A DNA stretch of 64,000 bases, taken from assembly GCF_002204745.1 (NCBI RefSeq), contig NZ_NIRR01000012.1:1-64000 (forward strand), read 5' to 3'. The translations under genes and the position numbers were made by a program. The stretch is from Hymenobacter amundsenii (GTDB lineage: Bacteria > Bacteroidota > Bacteroidia > Cytophagales > Hymenobacteraceae). Positions 7,565 to 16,748 of this stretch are shown here, in pieces (positions within the stretch are counted from its first letter, which is position 1; each line of letters starts with the position of its first letter). A model generated the notes under the pieces. It was given only the letters and a program-made list of their open reading frames with translations. It did no database searches and was not told where the DNA came from.

Positions 7565-10500
7565 ATGAGCCTTTCTAGCACTAGTATCAACCGCCCCGTG
7601 CTTGCCCTCGTGATGAGCTTGGTGATTGTCATTTTTGGCGTTATCGGGTTTCGCTACCTGAGTGTGCGCGAGTACCCCAGCGTTGATCCACCCATCATTA
7701 GCGTGTCGGCGTCCTATACCGGGGCTTCAGCCGACGTGATCCAGAGCCAGGTGACGGAGGTGCTCGAAGCGGCCATGAATGGCGTACCGGGCATCAAGAA
7801 TCTCACCTCCAACTCCCGCGACGGCCGGGCCAGCATCCGGGCGGAGTTCGACCTCGATGCCGACCTGGAAACGGCCGCTAACGACGTGCGCGACAAGGTA
7901 TCGGGGGTGCAGGGCCGCCTGCCGCGCGACATGGACCCGCCTACCGTGAGCAAGGCCAACGCCGACTCGCAGCCCGTGGTGCTGAGCTACCTGACTTCCG
8001 ACCGCCGCAGCCTGCTCGAACTCACCGACTACGCCATTAACACGTTGCGCGAGCGACTCCAGACCATTCCGGGCGTATCGGAAATCCGGGTGTACGGGGA
8101 GCGGCGCTATTCCATGCGCCTCTGGCTTGATCCGGTGAAGCTGACGGCCCTGGGCGTGAGCCCGGTGGAAATTCAGCAGGCCCTGGCCCGCGAAAACGTG
8201 GAGCTTCCCAGCGGCACGGTGCAGGGCCAGGCCACCCAGCTCACGCTGCGCACCATGGGCCGCCTCACGACCGCCGAGGAGTTCAACAACCTCGTTATCC
8301 GGCGCGACGAATCCTCGCTGGTCCGCATGTCGGACGTGGGGTATGCCGAGCTGTACCCTGAGAACGACCAGACGATTTTCCGGGTAAATGGGGTGCCGGG
8401 CGTGGCGTTGGCCGTTATTCCGCAGCCCGGCTCGAACCAGATTGACATTGCCGACGAATTCAACAAGCGCGTGGCCCAGTTCGGCAAGGACCTGCCCGAC
8501 GACCTCAAGATAGAGCCCGCCATCGACTACTCCATCTTCATCCGGCAGTCGATTGACGAAGTGGAGCACACCCTGATTGAGGCCTTCGTGCTGGTGGTGG
8601 TCATCATCTTCCTATTCCTGCGCGACTGGCGCTCCACGCTCATTCCTATCGTGGCTATTCCAGTGTCGCTGATCGGGATTTTCTTCGTGATGTATCTGCT
8701 AGATTTTTCCATCAACGTGCTCACGTTGCTGGGCGTGGTGCTGGCCATTGGCTTGGTGGTAGATGACGCTATTGTGGTGCTCGAAAACATTTATTCGCGC
8801 ATCGAAGAAGGTGAAGAACCCCGGGAGGCCGCCATCAAAGGCTCCGAAGAAATTCTGCTGGCCGTCGTGAGTACCACGGTGGTGCTGGCGGCCGTATTCC
8901 TTCCGGTGGTGTTTCTGACGGGCATCACCGGGCGGCTGTTCCGCGAGTTTGGTATCGTAGTGGCCGGTTCGGTGCTGATTTCGGCCTTCGTTTCGCTCAC
9001 GCTTACCCCCATGATGTGCTCCCAGCTGCTCCGGCGCGAGGAAACGCACAACTGGTTTTACCGCAAAACAGAGCCGTTTTTTGAACGCCTGATCAATGGC
9101 TACAAAAGCAGCCTCGAAAGCTTTCTGCGCAACCGCTGGCTGGCGTGGCTGGTAGTAGCCGGCACGGGCGTGGGCATTTGGTATTTCATGGGTGCCATTC
9201 CGGCCGAACTGGCCCCGGTAGAAGACCGCAGCCGTGTGAACGTAAATGCCACCGGCCCCGAGGGTGCTTCCTACGAGTTTATGGACCGGTACATGGACCA
9301 GCTAGCCACACGGTTGGTTGATTCGGCGGGCGCCGATATGAGCAGTATGTTCACGGTTACCTCGCCGGGCTGGTCGGGCGGAGCTAACTCGGGCATTGCC
9401 CGGGTGCTGCTGAAAGACCCCGAGAACCGCCCCCGCACCCAAGGGCAGGTGGCCGATGCGCTAAGCGCGGGCGTGAAAAACCTCACGGCGGCCCGCACCT
9501 CCGTTAGCCAAGACCAGAGTATTGGTTCGGGCGGGGGGGGCGGCCTGCCGGTGCAGTTCGTCATCCAGACTCAGAACTTTGAGAAGCTACGCACGGCCGT
9601 ACCCAAGTTTCTGGAAGCTGCCCGTCTCGACCCCACCTTCCAGGTTGTGGATGTAGACCTCAAGTTCAACAAGCCCGAGCTTCGCGTGAACATCAACCGC
9701 GACAAGGCCCAGAGCTTAGGCGTATCGGTGCAGGATATTTCGCAGACCCTGCAGGCCGGCCTGAGCGGGCAGCGCTATGGCTACTTCATCAAGGATGGCA
9801 AGCAGTACCAGATTATCGGTCAGGTGGCCCGCGAAGACCGCAGCCAGCCCCTCGACGTGCGCTTGCTGTCGGTGAAGAGCCGCACCGGCGAGTTGGTGCA
9901 GCTCGACAACGTGATTACGCTCACCGAAAGCAGCACCCCACCCCAGCTCTTCCGCTTCAACCGTTATAATGCGGCCACCTTCTCGGCCGCTCTGGCCCCC
10001 GGCCAGACGTTGGGCGACGGCATTGCCGCCATGCGGGCCATTGCCGACAAAACCCTGGACGACACTTACTCCACTGAGCTGGCCGGCGCTTCCCGCGACT
10101 TCGAGGAGAGCTCCTCGTCGCTGCTGTTCGCTTTCGGCTTAGCCCTGGTGCTGATTTACCTGGTGCTGGCTGCGCAGTTCGAGAGCTTCCGCGACCCGTT
10201 TATCATCATGATAACCGTACCGCTAGCCCTGAGTGGAGCGCTACTGAGTCTGTGGTATTTCAACCAGACCTTGAACCTGTTCTCCCAGATTGGTATCATC
10301 ATGCTCATTGGGCTGGTCACGAAGAACGGTATTCTCATCGTGGAGTTTGCCAACCAAAAAGTGGAGCAGGGCATGGACTATCACCGTGGCCTGATAGAAG
10401 GGGCCACAGCTCGCTTCCGCCCGATCCTGATGACGTCGCTATGCGCCATTCTGGGCATTCTGCCCATTGCCATTGCCACCGGCGCCGGCGCCCTGAGCCG

Positions 10501-10636
10501 CCGCGCCATGGGTATCGGCGTGGTGGGAGGGCTGTTTTTCGCCACCATCCTAACGCTGTACGTGGTACCGGTAATGTATTCTTACTTCGCCACCGCCAAG
10601 AAACACCAGTCGGCTGCCGAGCCGGTAGCAGCGTAA
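7565..10636 (+). CDS. RND efflux pump, HAE-1 family inner-membrane permease
   Basis: 1023 residues, normal length for AcrB-type pumps. TM1 starts at residue 12; two large periplasmic loops and two blocks of membrane helices follow the family plan. The proton-relay pair Asp400-Asp401 (GLVVDDAIVV) and the TM10 lysine in LVTKNGILIVEFA are present, so it should be a proton antiporter. Exports drugs or other small hydrophobic compounds with the adaptor (6328) and channel (10804). Gene order adaptor-pump-channel supports one operon, interrupted by the palindrome before this gene. Confidence 0.96.
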   Translation: MSLSSTSINRPVLALVMSLVIVIFGVIGFRYLSVREYPSVDPPIISVSASYTGASADVIQSQVTEVLEAAMNGVPGIKNLTSNSRDGRASIRAEFDLDADLETAANDVRDKVSGVQGRLPRDMDPPTVSKANADSQPVVLSYLTSDRRSLLELTDYAINTLRERLQTIPGVSEIRVYGERRYSMRLWLDPVKLTALGVSPVEIQQALARENVELPSGTVQGQATQLTLRTMGRLTTAEEFNNLVIRRDESSLVRMSDVGYAELYPENDQTIFRVNGVPGVALAVIPQPGSNQIDIADEFNKRVAQFGKDLPDDLKIEPAIDYSIFIRQSIDEVEHTLIEAFVLVVVIIFLFLRDWRSTLIPIVAIPVSLIGIFFVMYLLDFSINVLTLLGVVLAIGLVVDDAIVVLENIYSRIEEGEEPREAAIKGSEEILLAVVSTTVVLAAVFLPVVFLTGITGRLFREFGIVVAGSVLISAFVSLTLTPMMCSQLLRREETHNWFYRKTEPFFERLINGYKSSLESFLRNRWLAWLVVAGTGVGIWYFMGAIPAELAPVEDRSRVNVNATGPEGASYEFMDRYMDQLATRLVDSAGADMSSMFTVTSPGWSGGANSGIARVLLKDPENRPRTQGQVADALSAGVKNLTAARTSVSQDQSIGSGGGGGLPVQFVIQTQNFEKLRTAVPKFLEAARLDPTFQVVDVDLKFNKPELRVNINRDKAQSLGVSVQDISQTLQAGLSGQRYGYFIKDGKQYQIIGQVAREDRSQPLDVRLLSVKSRTGELVQLDNVITLTESSTPPQLFRFNRYNAATFSAALAPGQTLGDGIAAMRAIADKTLDDTYSTELAGASRDFEESSSSLLFAFGLALVLIYLVLAAQFESFRDPFIIMITVPLALSGALLSLWYFNQTLNLFSQIGIIMLIGLVTKNGILIVEFANQKVEQGMDYHRGLIEGATARFRPILMTSLCAILGILPIAIATGAGALSRRAMGIGVVGGLFFATILTLYVVPVMYSYFATAKKHQSAAEPVAA

Positions 10637-10656
10637 GCTGGCGGGCCGTTGCACAT

Positions 10657-10733
10657 ACTTCAGTGCGTAGCCCGGCTCTCAGGCCGGCTGGCTGCCAGTT
10701 CGTTCAGACCTGCAGACTACGTACCGAAGTCTG
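10657..10733. repeat. Imperfect inverted repeat before the TolC-type gene
   Basis: ACTTCAGTGCGTAG at 10657-10670 is mirrored by CTACGTACCGAAGT at 10717-10730 (12 of 14 match). A shorter hairpin, CAGACT/AGTCTG, is nested at 10713-10733. It lies in the 167-base gap between pump and channel genes. No T run follows. Confidence 0.5.
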
Positions 10734-10803
10734 AGCCACGGCCAGTCCGCTGGCCCTCGCCTCCCTATTCTTTCGCCTTTTGCTTCCGCATAGTCTCTCC
10801 TGA

Positions 10804-12234
10804 ATGTCACTCCGTCACTTTTTGCTTCTGCTGTTTCTGGCCGCGGCTTTTCCGGCACTAGCCCAGCAGCCGGTGTTGCCTTCGCGGCGCGAAACCACCG
10901 AAAAGCCCCAGAGCAAGCCCCAAATCGAGCGACCCGAAACCGTGGCTCCGGCTCCGCCCCTCACGCTGGCCGAAGCATTGCGGCTGGGCCTGGAAAACAA
11001 CTATGCCATTCGGGTTTCGCGCCAGGATGAGCGGGTGGCCGAAAACAATGTGACCCGGGGCAACGCCGGGCAGTTGCCGGTAGTAAACGGCAATGTCGTG
11101 CGCAACTTCAACGTCAACAACGTGCGCCAGGAGTCGGCCGCCCGGCCCGAACCCAGCCTGGCCAGCGGGGCCAAATCGAACCAGTTCCAAAGCAACATAG
11201 CCGCCACCTGGACCATTTTCGACGGATTGGGCATGTTCATCGCCTACGACCGACTAGCAGCCCTGGAGCAAGGCCAGCGCCAGCTCACGCGAGCTACTAT
11301 CGAGGAAACGGCAGCTTCCATCATGGATGCGTACTTCGTGGTAGTGCGCGAGTCGGGCAAGATCAACTCACTTGAGGAAGCCCTTAAAATTGGCCAGGCC
11401 CGCATCGACCTGACCCAGGCACGGGTGGATGTGGGCGTGAGTGCCAAAGTAGAAGTGCTCACGGCCCGGGTAGACTACAACGCCGACCGCTCGGCCCTAA
11501 TTCAGCAGCAGGAAGCCCTGCAAACGGCCAAAATCAACCTCAACCGCCTGTTGGGACGCACCCCCGGCACCGACTTCCAACCCCAGGACTCGATTGTTGT
11601 GGCCCGCAACTTAGGCCGCAACGAGGTTATCGAGGCCATTGGCCGCCAGAACCCGCGTTTGCTGCTGGCCCGCACCAATACCGAAGTGGCCGACTACGAC
11701 CGGCGGCTGGTGCGCGCTTCGCGCTACCCGCGGGTGGGCCTCACCAGCGGCTACGGCTACAACCGTAACATCAACAACGCGGCCTTCTTCGGCAGCCAGC
11801 TCGTGACTACCACCGGCCGCACGTTCGGCTTCAATTACGGCGTAGTAGCCAGCATCCCGATTTTCGACGGCTTTAACAGGAACCGTTTGGAGCAGAATGC
11901 CCGCATTGTGCAGGAGCAACGGCAACTGCAACTCGACCAGACCCGCCTGCAGCTCGATGCCGAGGCGGAGCAGGCTTACGCTCAGTACCAAAACCGGCTG
12001 GCCCTGCTGGAACTAGAGGAGTCTAATATTCTGCTGGCCCGCGAAAACGTGGCTATTGCCCTGGAGCGTTACCGCTTGGGGCTGCTTACGCCGCTGGTAC
12101 TACGCGAGGCCCAACGCACTCAGCTGCAAGCCGAAAACCGTCTGCTAGACATTCGTTACCAAGCCAAACAGGCCGAAATCATCCTGCGTCGCCTGAGCAG
12201 CGGACTGGTGCAAGAGCCCACGAGCCAGCAGTAA
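10804..12234 (+). CDS. TolC-family outer-membrane efflux protein
   Basis: 476 residues with a signal peptide (MSLRHFLLLLFLAAAFPALA). The OEP fold is seen as two repeats, each with long helices: LTLAEALRLGLENNYAI begins the first, and the second half carries SIPIFDGFNRN followed by a long heptad region ending with RYRLGLLTPLVLREAQ. It forms the outer-membrane channel of the RND system encoded upstream. The stop is followed by a weak hairpin (CCACGG/CCGTGG, 12257-12279) without a T run. Confidence 0.93.
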   Translation: MSLRHFLLLLFLAAAFPALAQQPVLPSRRETTEKPQSKPQIERPETVAPAPPLTLAEALRLGLENNYAIRVSRQDERVAENNVTRGNAGQLPVVNGNVVRNFNVNNVRQESAARPEPSLASGAKSNQFQSNIAATWTIFDGLGMFIAYDRLAALEQGQRQLTRATIEETAASIMDAYFVVVRESGKINSLEEALKIGQARIDLTQARVDVGVSAKVEVLTARVDYNADRSALIQQQEALQTAKINLNRLLGRTPGTDFQPQDSIVVARNLGRNEVIEAIGRQNPRLLLARTNTEVADYDRRLVRASRYPRVGLTSGYGYNRNINNAAFFGSQLVTTTGRTFGFNYGVVASIPIFDGFNRNRLEQNARIVQEQRQLQLDQTRLQLDAEAEQAYAQYQNRLALLELEESNILLARENVAIALERYRLGLLTPLVLREAQRTQLQAENRLLDIRYQAKQAEIILRRLSSGLVQEPTSQQ

Positions 12235-12493
12235 ACGTCTCTGAGACCACCGTTTTCCACGGCTGAACTTTGCCCGTGGAATGGCTAGCCCAAGTTGATC
12301 AGCCGACAACTACCTATCCAAGCAGGCAGCTCATCCAGACCGGGTAGCCGGAACCATGCAGGTGCTATTCGTCCGAGAAAACAAACGGTTCGAGGGGATT
12401 TGAGCAGGGTCAGGCGAAGAGTATGGCGGAAACAGGAGCCGTCCGCTAATTTCGTTGCGTTATCACCCCTGTGCCACACCTAACGCCCCTGGC

Positions 12494-12670
12494 ATGCGTC
12501 CGCTCCTGCTCCTGACTTTGATTATTTTTGTGCTGCTGAACAGCCTGCCCATCAGCATGGAGGCCCGGCCCTTCAGCCAGACCCGGCCCACTATGCGGGC
12601 CAAGTCGAAGGGCCAGCACCGGCTGCACCGGCCCAATTACCGTACCTACCGGGCCTACCATTACTACTAA
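12494..12670 (+). CDS. Small basic exported protein
   Basis: 58 residues from ATG 12494. A hydrophobic N terminus (MRPLLLLTLIIFVLLNSLPI) is followed by a basic, Tyr- and His-rich tail (KGQHRLHRPNYRTYRAYHYY). No family recognised. It is isolated: 259 bases after the TolC-type gene and convergent with the gene at 12748. Coding potential is judged from the clean signal-like start and biased composition, so it could be a false call. Confidence 0.5.
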   Translation: MRPLLLLTLIIFVLLNSLPISMEARPFSQTRPTMRAKSKGQHRLHRPNYRTYRAYHYY

Positions 12671-12747
12671 TTCGCCTGATCCTTGGCTTAACCAAGCTTA
12701 CCCGGCCCGCCCCTTAGCAGCTAGCTTGGGAGGCGGGTAGGTTGGTT

Positions 12748-14028
12748 TCAGGGCCTTTCGGCAACGGGGGCCGTGGCTTTCAGCGCCTGCAGGGCCTCGC
12801 GGGTTTTGCGGCGCTTGTCCTTTTCCTTCTCCTCCTCATCGAGCGGCGTTTTCTCAGGACCCTGGAAAAAAGCTAATAGATTCTGTTTTTGCGCTGCGGA
12901 AAGATTTTCGAATTTCTTATCGGCCAGCGTGCGCAGCCACTCGCCGTAGGTGGCGTCGGTGAGAGGATACTCGCCGGCGCGGGTGGGCTTGCCGGTGTCG
13001 AAGTCGGCGTTGGGTAGCGCGGGTGGAGCGGCTATTGTATCGCGGGGCTGGTCTTTCAGCAGCCGGCAATAATCCTTCATCACTTGGCGAAAACTGCTTT
13101 TAAATAGCGCCTGCGCCTCGGGCGTGGGCAGCTTGAAGGCAAAGGGCTTGAGCGGTCCAATTTTGGGCAAAATGCGGATGAAATACGACACAATGCGGGC
13201 CCCAAAACCGGGGTGTTCGTACTCGGTGCCGTACTTCTCCTCGTATTCGTGTTGGCTGTCCTTATATACGTATTCGCGGCGGCGGGCCTGAGGCACCTCC
13301 TTCCGGATTTCGCTTTTCTTGGATTGCCAAGCGGCGCGGCTGGCAATCGGAATCAGGTTGCGCACTGCGAACCGGAACGAGCCCACGGCCAGATCCACGT
13401 TCAGAATTACCTGTCCCAGTTCCAGGCCGTAGGTTTTCAAGAAGGCCCGCTCCAGCACCGGCTTGTTTACTTTGAAGCCGATGGAACGCTGGTAATCGGC
13501 GCTACGGTAGCGGCCCGAGGCAACCTGTACCACATCAAACGCAAATTCAAGCTGAGTGTGCTGCACCGGGGCCTCTTCGTAAGTGATACTGTTACCGAAC
13601 TTGGCCTTCAGCTCGGGATACACGCTGGGCATGGCCTTGTTGGTACCGGCCGGGTGGCCGTTGATATCGGCCGCGTAGTGGGCCAGGGCCCCGAGGGCGA
13701 AGGCATACTCGTTGCGACTGTGCGCCTCGGCCAGCAGGTTACGCACGAAGTCGCCGCTGCGCACGTAGTGGGTGAGGTTGGTGAATAGCTCCGAGCCAAA
13801 CGGGTAGTAGCCCATGTCCTGCAGAATGGAGCCCCCATAAGCATAGCTTTTAGCTTCAATAAACTCCTCCGCGGTAGCACCCGGATAGCGTGCTTTCAGC
13901 AGCGGCAGCATACACGGCTCCCAGGTAGAGTCGATGTTGGCCTGGTGAGTAAGCACGGAGTAGGCGGCCGCCGGGCGGCCGCTCAGCAGCCCCAAGAGCA
14001 GGGCCGCGCAGAAATACCATTTCAGCAT
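12748..14028 (-). CDS. Zinc-dependent phospholipase C-like protein, exported
   Basis: 426 residues from ATG 14028, chosen because it opens a good signal peptide (MLKWYFCAALLLGLLSG); an ATG at 14043 adds five residues. The mature start AYSVLTHQ and the later ALAHYAADINGHPAGTN are the His/Asp patterns of the S1/P1 nuclease-phospholipase C fold, with metal-binding His at the mature N terminus. The C terminus is a long Lys/Glu-rich helix. Probable substrates are phospholipids or similar phosphodiesters; this is inferred from the family. Confidence 0.8.
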   Translation of the reverse strand: MLKWYFCAALLLGLLSGRPAAAYSVLTHQANIDSTWEPCMLPLLKARYPGATAEEFIEAKSYAYGGSILQDMGYYPFGSELFTNLTHYVRSGDFVRNLLAEAHSRNEYAFALGALAHYAADINGHPAGTNKAMPSVYPELKAKFGNSITYEEAPVQHTQLEFAFDVVQVASGRYRSADYQRSIGFKVNKPVLERAFLKTYGLELGQVILNVDLAVGSFRFAVRNLIPIASRAAWQSKKSEIRKEVPQARRREYVYKDSQHEYEEKYGTEYEHPGFGARIVSYFIRILPKIGPLKPFAFKLPTPEAQALFKSSFRQVMKDYCRLLKDQPRDTIAAPPALPNADFDTGKPTRAGEYPLTDATYGEWLRTLADKKFENLSAAQKQNLLAFFQGPEKTPLDEEEKEKDKRRKTREALQALKATAPVAERP

Positions 14029-14160
14029 AGGGCGAGAAAGCATGATCGGGCAGGATACTCGACCGTAGCTGCCTGCACTACGCGGCCACGGGAGCCGTGG
14101 TTGCCAGCTCGGTCTCGCCCCCACGGCCGGCAAAGTACGCCCGAATTTCAGGTCCGCCAA

Positions 14161-14518
14161 CGGCTGTCGGTAATTCCTTGTTTATCAGAAGCTCAACAAA
14201 TCATAACCGGAAATAAATGCCCAAAAATACCGGGCAAATGATACCCAAGCTAACTTATGCTGCCAGGGTTATTGACCGCATAGCGTCCGATTGATGCAGG
14301 GACAAGCCTTGCTTCCTACTTATCATTTAATCGCCTCAGACAAAACCTGGTGTTACCGTGCAACGCTAAGCGAGGATAGGCTCTGCTCCTACATCGGTGG
14401 TGTGTTCCATTGACTTCCAATGCTGAAATAAGCCTTCCTTTAGCTGCCCATTTCCTCGATGCTGAGCTGAAGAGGAGCTAGGAATCGGAGTGTTCGACAG
14501 ATGGGGCTAAGGAAAACC
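14161..14518. other. Intergenic region, no gene seen
   Basis: 358 bases between two minus-strand genes. It must hold the promoter of the phospholipase-like gene, but I see no convincing TTTG / TAnnTTTG pair, no RNA gene and no strong hairpin. Confidence 0.5.
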
Positions 14519-15769
14519 CTAAGCTCCCTTTTCCCGCCGCAGCTCCTGCACTTCCCGCTCCAAGTCTAGCGTCCGAAACATCACCTTGGCTTCGAGGTCG
14601 GTGTAAGCACGTTCCAACTGCTCCTGCAAGAGCTTTTGTTCCGTAACATCGGTGTTGGTGCCGCACCAGCGCACCACTTGGCCGTCTTCATTGCGCACGG
14701 GTAAAGCACGGCTCAGAAACCAGCGATATTCACCGTCGTAGCGCCGAAGCGGAAATGTAGCCTCCCAGTCGCGGCCTTCCGCAACGGCTTGCTTGAACCC
14801 CTTAGTAATGGGCTCCACGTAATCAGAATGATGCACGGCCTGCCATCCCCAGCCCTGCATTTGTTCGAGTTGGGTCCCGGTGAAATCGAACCAGCGCTGG
14901 TTGTACCAGAAGATGGACCCTGTTTCGTCGGCCATCCAGGCCAGCTGCGGAATGACGTTGGCCAGGGTCACAAAATCTTGTTCCCGCTTGCGTAGGGCCA
15001 GCTCCTGCATTTTCTGATCGTGGATGTCAGTGCAGGTGCCGAACCATTTCACGATTTCGCCGGCTTCATCGCGCACTGGTAAGGCCTGGCCCAGGAACCA
15101 ACGGTAACCATCCTCGTGGTCTTTAAAACGGTATTCTATTTCGTAGAAATCACCGGTTTCCAGTGAGTGGCCCCACCGCTGCCGGGCTCGCTGCCGGTCG
15201 TCGGGGTGGAGCAGGTTGTTCCACATGTCTGCGCCGACACTATCGGCCAGGGTGTAGCCCGTAAAATCGATCCAGCGCTGGTTGAAGTAAGTATGATAGC
15301 CGGTAGAGTCGGTGGTCCAGACCAATTGCGGAATCAGTTCGGACAGAACGTTAAAATCGGTGGCTGGGTCCAGGTCGGTGCTCTTTCCAGCGCGTAACGC
15401 CTCCAGGTCGAACACACTCACAATCCACTGTTGTACGCCGTAGTCATCGTACTGGGGGTAGCCCAGGCAGCGCATCAGGCGGTAGTCGCCATCGTGGCGG
15501 CGGAAGCGAAATTCAAGCTGGTAGGGCTGCTCCAGTTCCAAGGCCCGCCCCCACTGCTCGGCGGTGCGGGCATAGTCGTCGGGGTGAGTCAGGGCAAGCC
15601 ACTGGGCACTGAGTTGGCTTATGGAGAGGCCACTGAATTCGAGCAATTGTGGACTGGCGAAAGCAATACTGCCCTGCGCGTCGGTAATCGTTACCATGCC
15701 GAACGGTGCATCGGCGGTAGGCAGAACGGAGTGTTGGGCAGCTGAATCGGAGGAATTGACGGAGGCCAT
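14519..15769 (-). CDS. Triple-PAS domain protein without a kinase domain
   Basis: 416 residues from ATG 15769 (a TTG two codons upstream is less likely). Three PAS/PAC units at about residues 15-120, 145-265 and 275-395. The last two share the YFNQRWIDFTG / WYNQRWFDFTG block and the PAC end YRWFL..ALPVR, ending TDI.DQK or TDVTEQK. After the third PAC a coiled coil of about 30 residues closes the protein. PAS-PAC strings like this usually feed a HisKA-HATPase core, absent here; the stop is clear and no kinase frame follows. It may sense small ligands and signal by dimer contacts, or be a shortened kinase. Confidence 0.88.
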   Translation of the reverse strand: MASVNSSDSAAQHSVLPTADAPFGMVTITDAQGSIAFASPQLLEFSGLSISQLSAQWLALTHPDDYARTAEQWGRALELEQPYQLEFRFRRHDGDYRLMRCLGYPQYDDYGVQQWIVSVFDLEALRAGKSTDLDPATDFNVLSELIPQLVWTTDSTGYHTYFNQRWIDFTGYTLADSVGADMWNNLLHPDDRQRARQRWGHSLETGDFYEIEYRFKDHEDGYRWFLGQALPVRDEAGEIVKWFGTCTDIHDQKMQELALRKREQDFVTLANVIPQLAWMADETGSIFWYNQRWFDFTGTQLEQMQGWGWQAVHHSDYVEPITKGFKQAVAEGRDWEATFPLRRYDGEYRWFLSRALPVRNEDGQVVRWCGTNTDVTEQKLLQEQLERAYTDLEAKVMFRTLDLEREVQELRREKGA

Positions 15770-15800
15770 GAGCAAACGAACAAAAGAGCGGAACGAAGGA

Positions 15801-16160
15801 CTACGGCTGGGTAAGCTGCATTTCCATACCCGATTGGAAGTACAGGTTTAGTTGGCTTTCAGAACCAGTACGCGAACGACGCAACCGCGTTACGAGGGCC
15901 CGGGTTTGCCCTTGGCCTAACGCCAATTCAAGGTAAGGGCGGTTAAGCAGCGTATCACGCTGCACCAGCCACTGCCCCTGGTCCTGCAGATCGGGTCCCT
16001 GTACCTGTACCCGGCCGGGCTCCAGGGCCAAGCGCTCAGCGAGAGCCAGCACGCTACCCGGGTCGGTCTGGTTAAGCACCCGGCTCGCTACCTGCCACAC
16101 CCCCGTCAGAAACTCGTCGGGGAGCTGCTGCAGATTCACGTCGAATAAAGCGTCGGACAT
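15801..16160 (-). CDS. Conserved-looking hypothetical protein upstream of the PAS gene
   Basis: 119 residues, soluble, no signal peptide. No family recognised. The start MSDALFDVNLQQLPDEFL and a beta-like C terminus are all that stand out. It ends 31 bases before the PAS-protein start on the same strand, so the two are probably co-transcribed and may act together. Confidence 0.65.
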   Translation of the reverse strand: MSDALFDVNLQQLPDEFLTGVWQVASRVLNQTDPGSVLALAERLALEPGRVQVQGPDLQDQGQWLVQRDTLLNRPYLELALGQGQTRALVTRLRRSRTGSESQLNLYFQSGMEMQLTQP

Positions 16161-16370
16161 AAAGGTGGAAAAAAGTATAGGCGCCGCCCTAGCAAATCTA
16201 AGACCGCTAAGGCCTCAAAGACAATTAAAAATAAAAATAATTCAGCGCCGGATATCCAACCAACCTGAATCACAGAGGAAAGCCTTAATAGCAGAAAAGC
16301 TCCCTAGCTTGTGCTGGGGAGCTTCTTAAGCAATTTACCGCCAAGCATGACGGAGCTAAAATAATTACTG

Positions 16371-16455
16371 CAGAGGAGGAGGGATTCGAACCCCCGGAGG
16401 TTTAACCCTCAACGGTTTTCAAGACCGTCGCAATCGACCACTCTGCCACTCCTCT
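16371..16455 (-). tRNA. tRNA-Ser (anticodon TGA)
   Basis: Read on the minus strand: 7-bp acceptor AGAGGAG/CTCCTCT, D-arm GGCAGAGTGGTCGA, anticodon loop CTTGAAA giving TGA, a long variable arm (class II tRNA), and the T-arm GGTTCGAATCC. 85 nt, discriminator G, and CCA not encoded. Reads UCA and UCG/UCU in part. Confidence 0.97.
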
Positions 16456-16554
16456 GTAAGGCAATCAGAAGTTAAGCACTAAAAGTTAAAAACGTCGACA
16501 AAGCCCCTAAACGGGAGTCTTTAGCGGCATTTTCAACTTTTAATTCAAAAACAG

Positions 16555-16641
16555 TAGAGAAGGGGGGATTCGAACCCCCGATACCGTTGCCGGTATAACG
16601 GTTTTCGAAACCGTCGCATTCGACCACTCTGCCACCTCTCT
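16555..16641 (-). tRNA. tRNA-Ser (anticodon CGA)
   Basis: Minus strand: acceptor AGAGAGG/CTTCTCT (one G-U pair), D-arm GGCAGAGTGGTCGA, anticodon loop TTCGAAA giving CGA, long variable arm, T-arm GGTTCGAATCC. 87 nt with no encoded CCA. It sits 99 bases upstream of the TGA serine tRNA on the same strand, so both probably come from one transcript. Confidence 0.97.
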
Positions 16642-16748
16642 ATAAGGTCCCAACGGTGTGCTTTGGGATGGCAAAAGTAAAGACGATTTGGAAATGAACA
16701 AGGTGTCGGACGAAAAAAAACTCACACCCGTTGTTTATCGCCTCACAA

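Noticed and set aside
16540-16725. 61-codon frame on the minus strand
   Set aside because: It overlaps the tRNA-Ser (CGA) completely.
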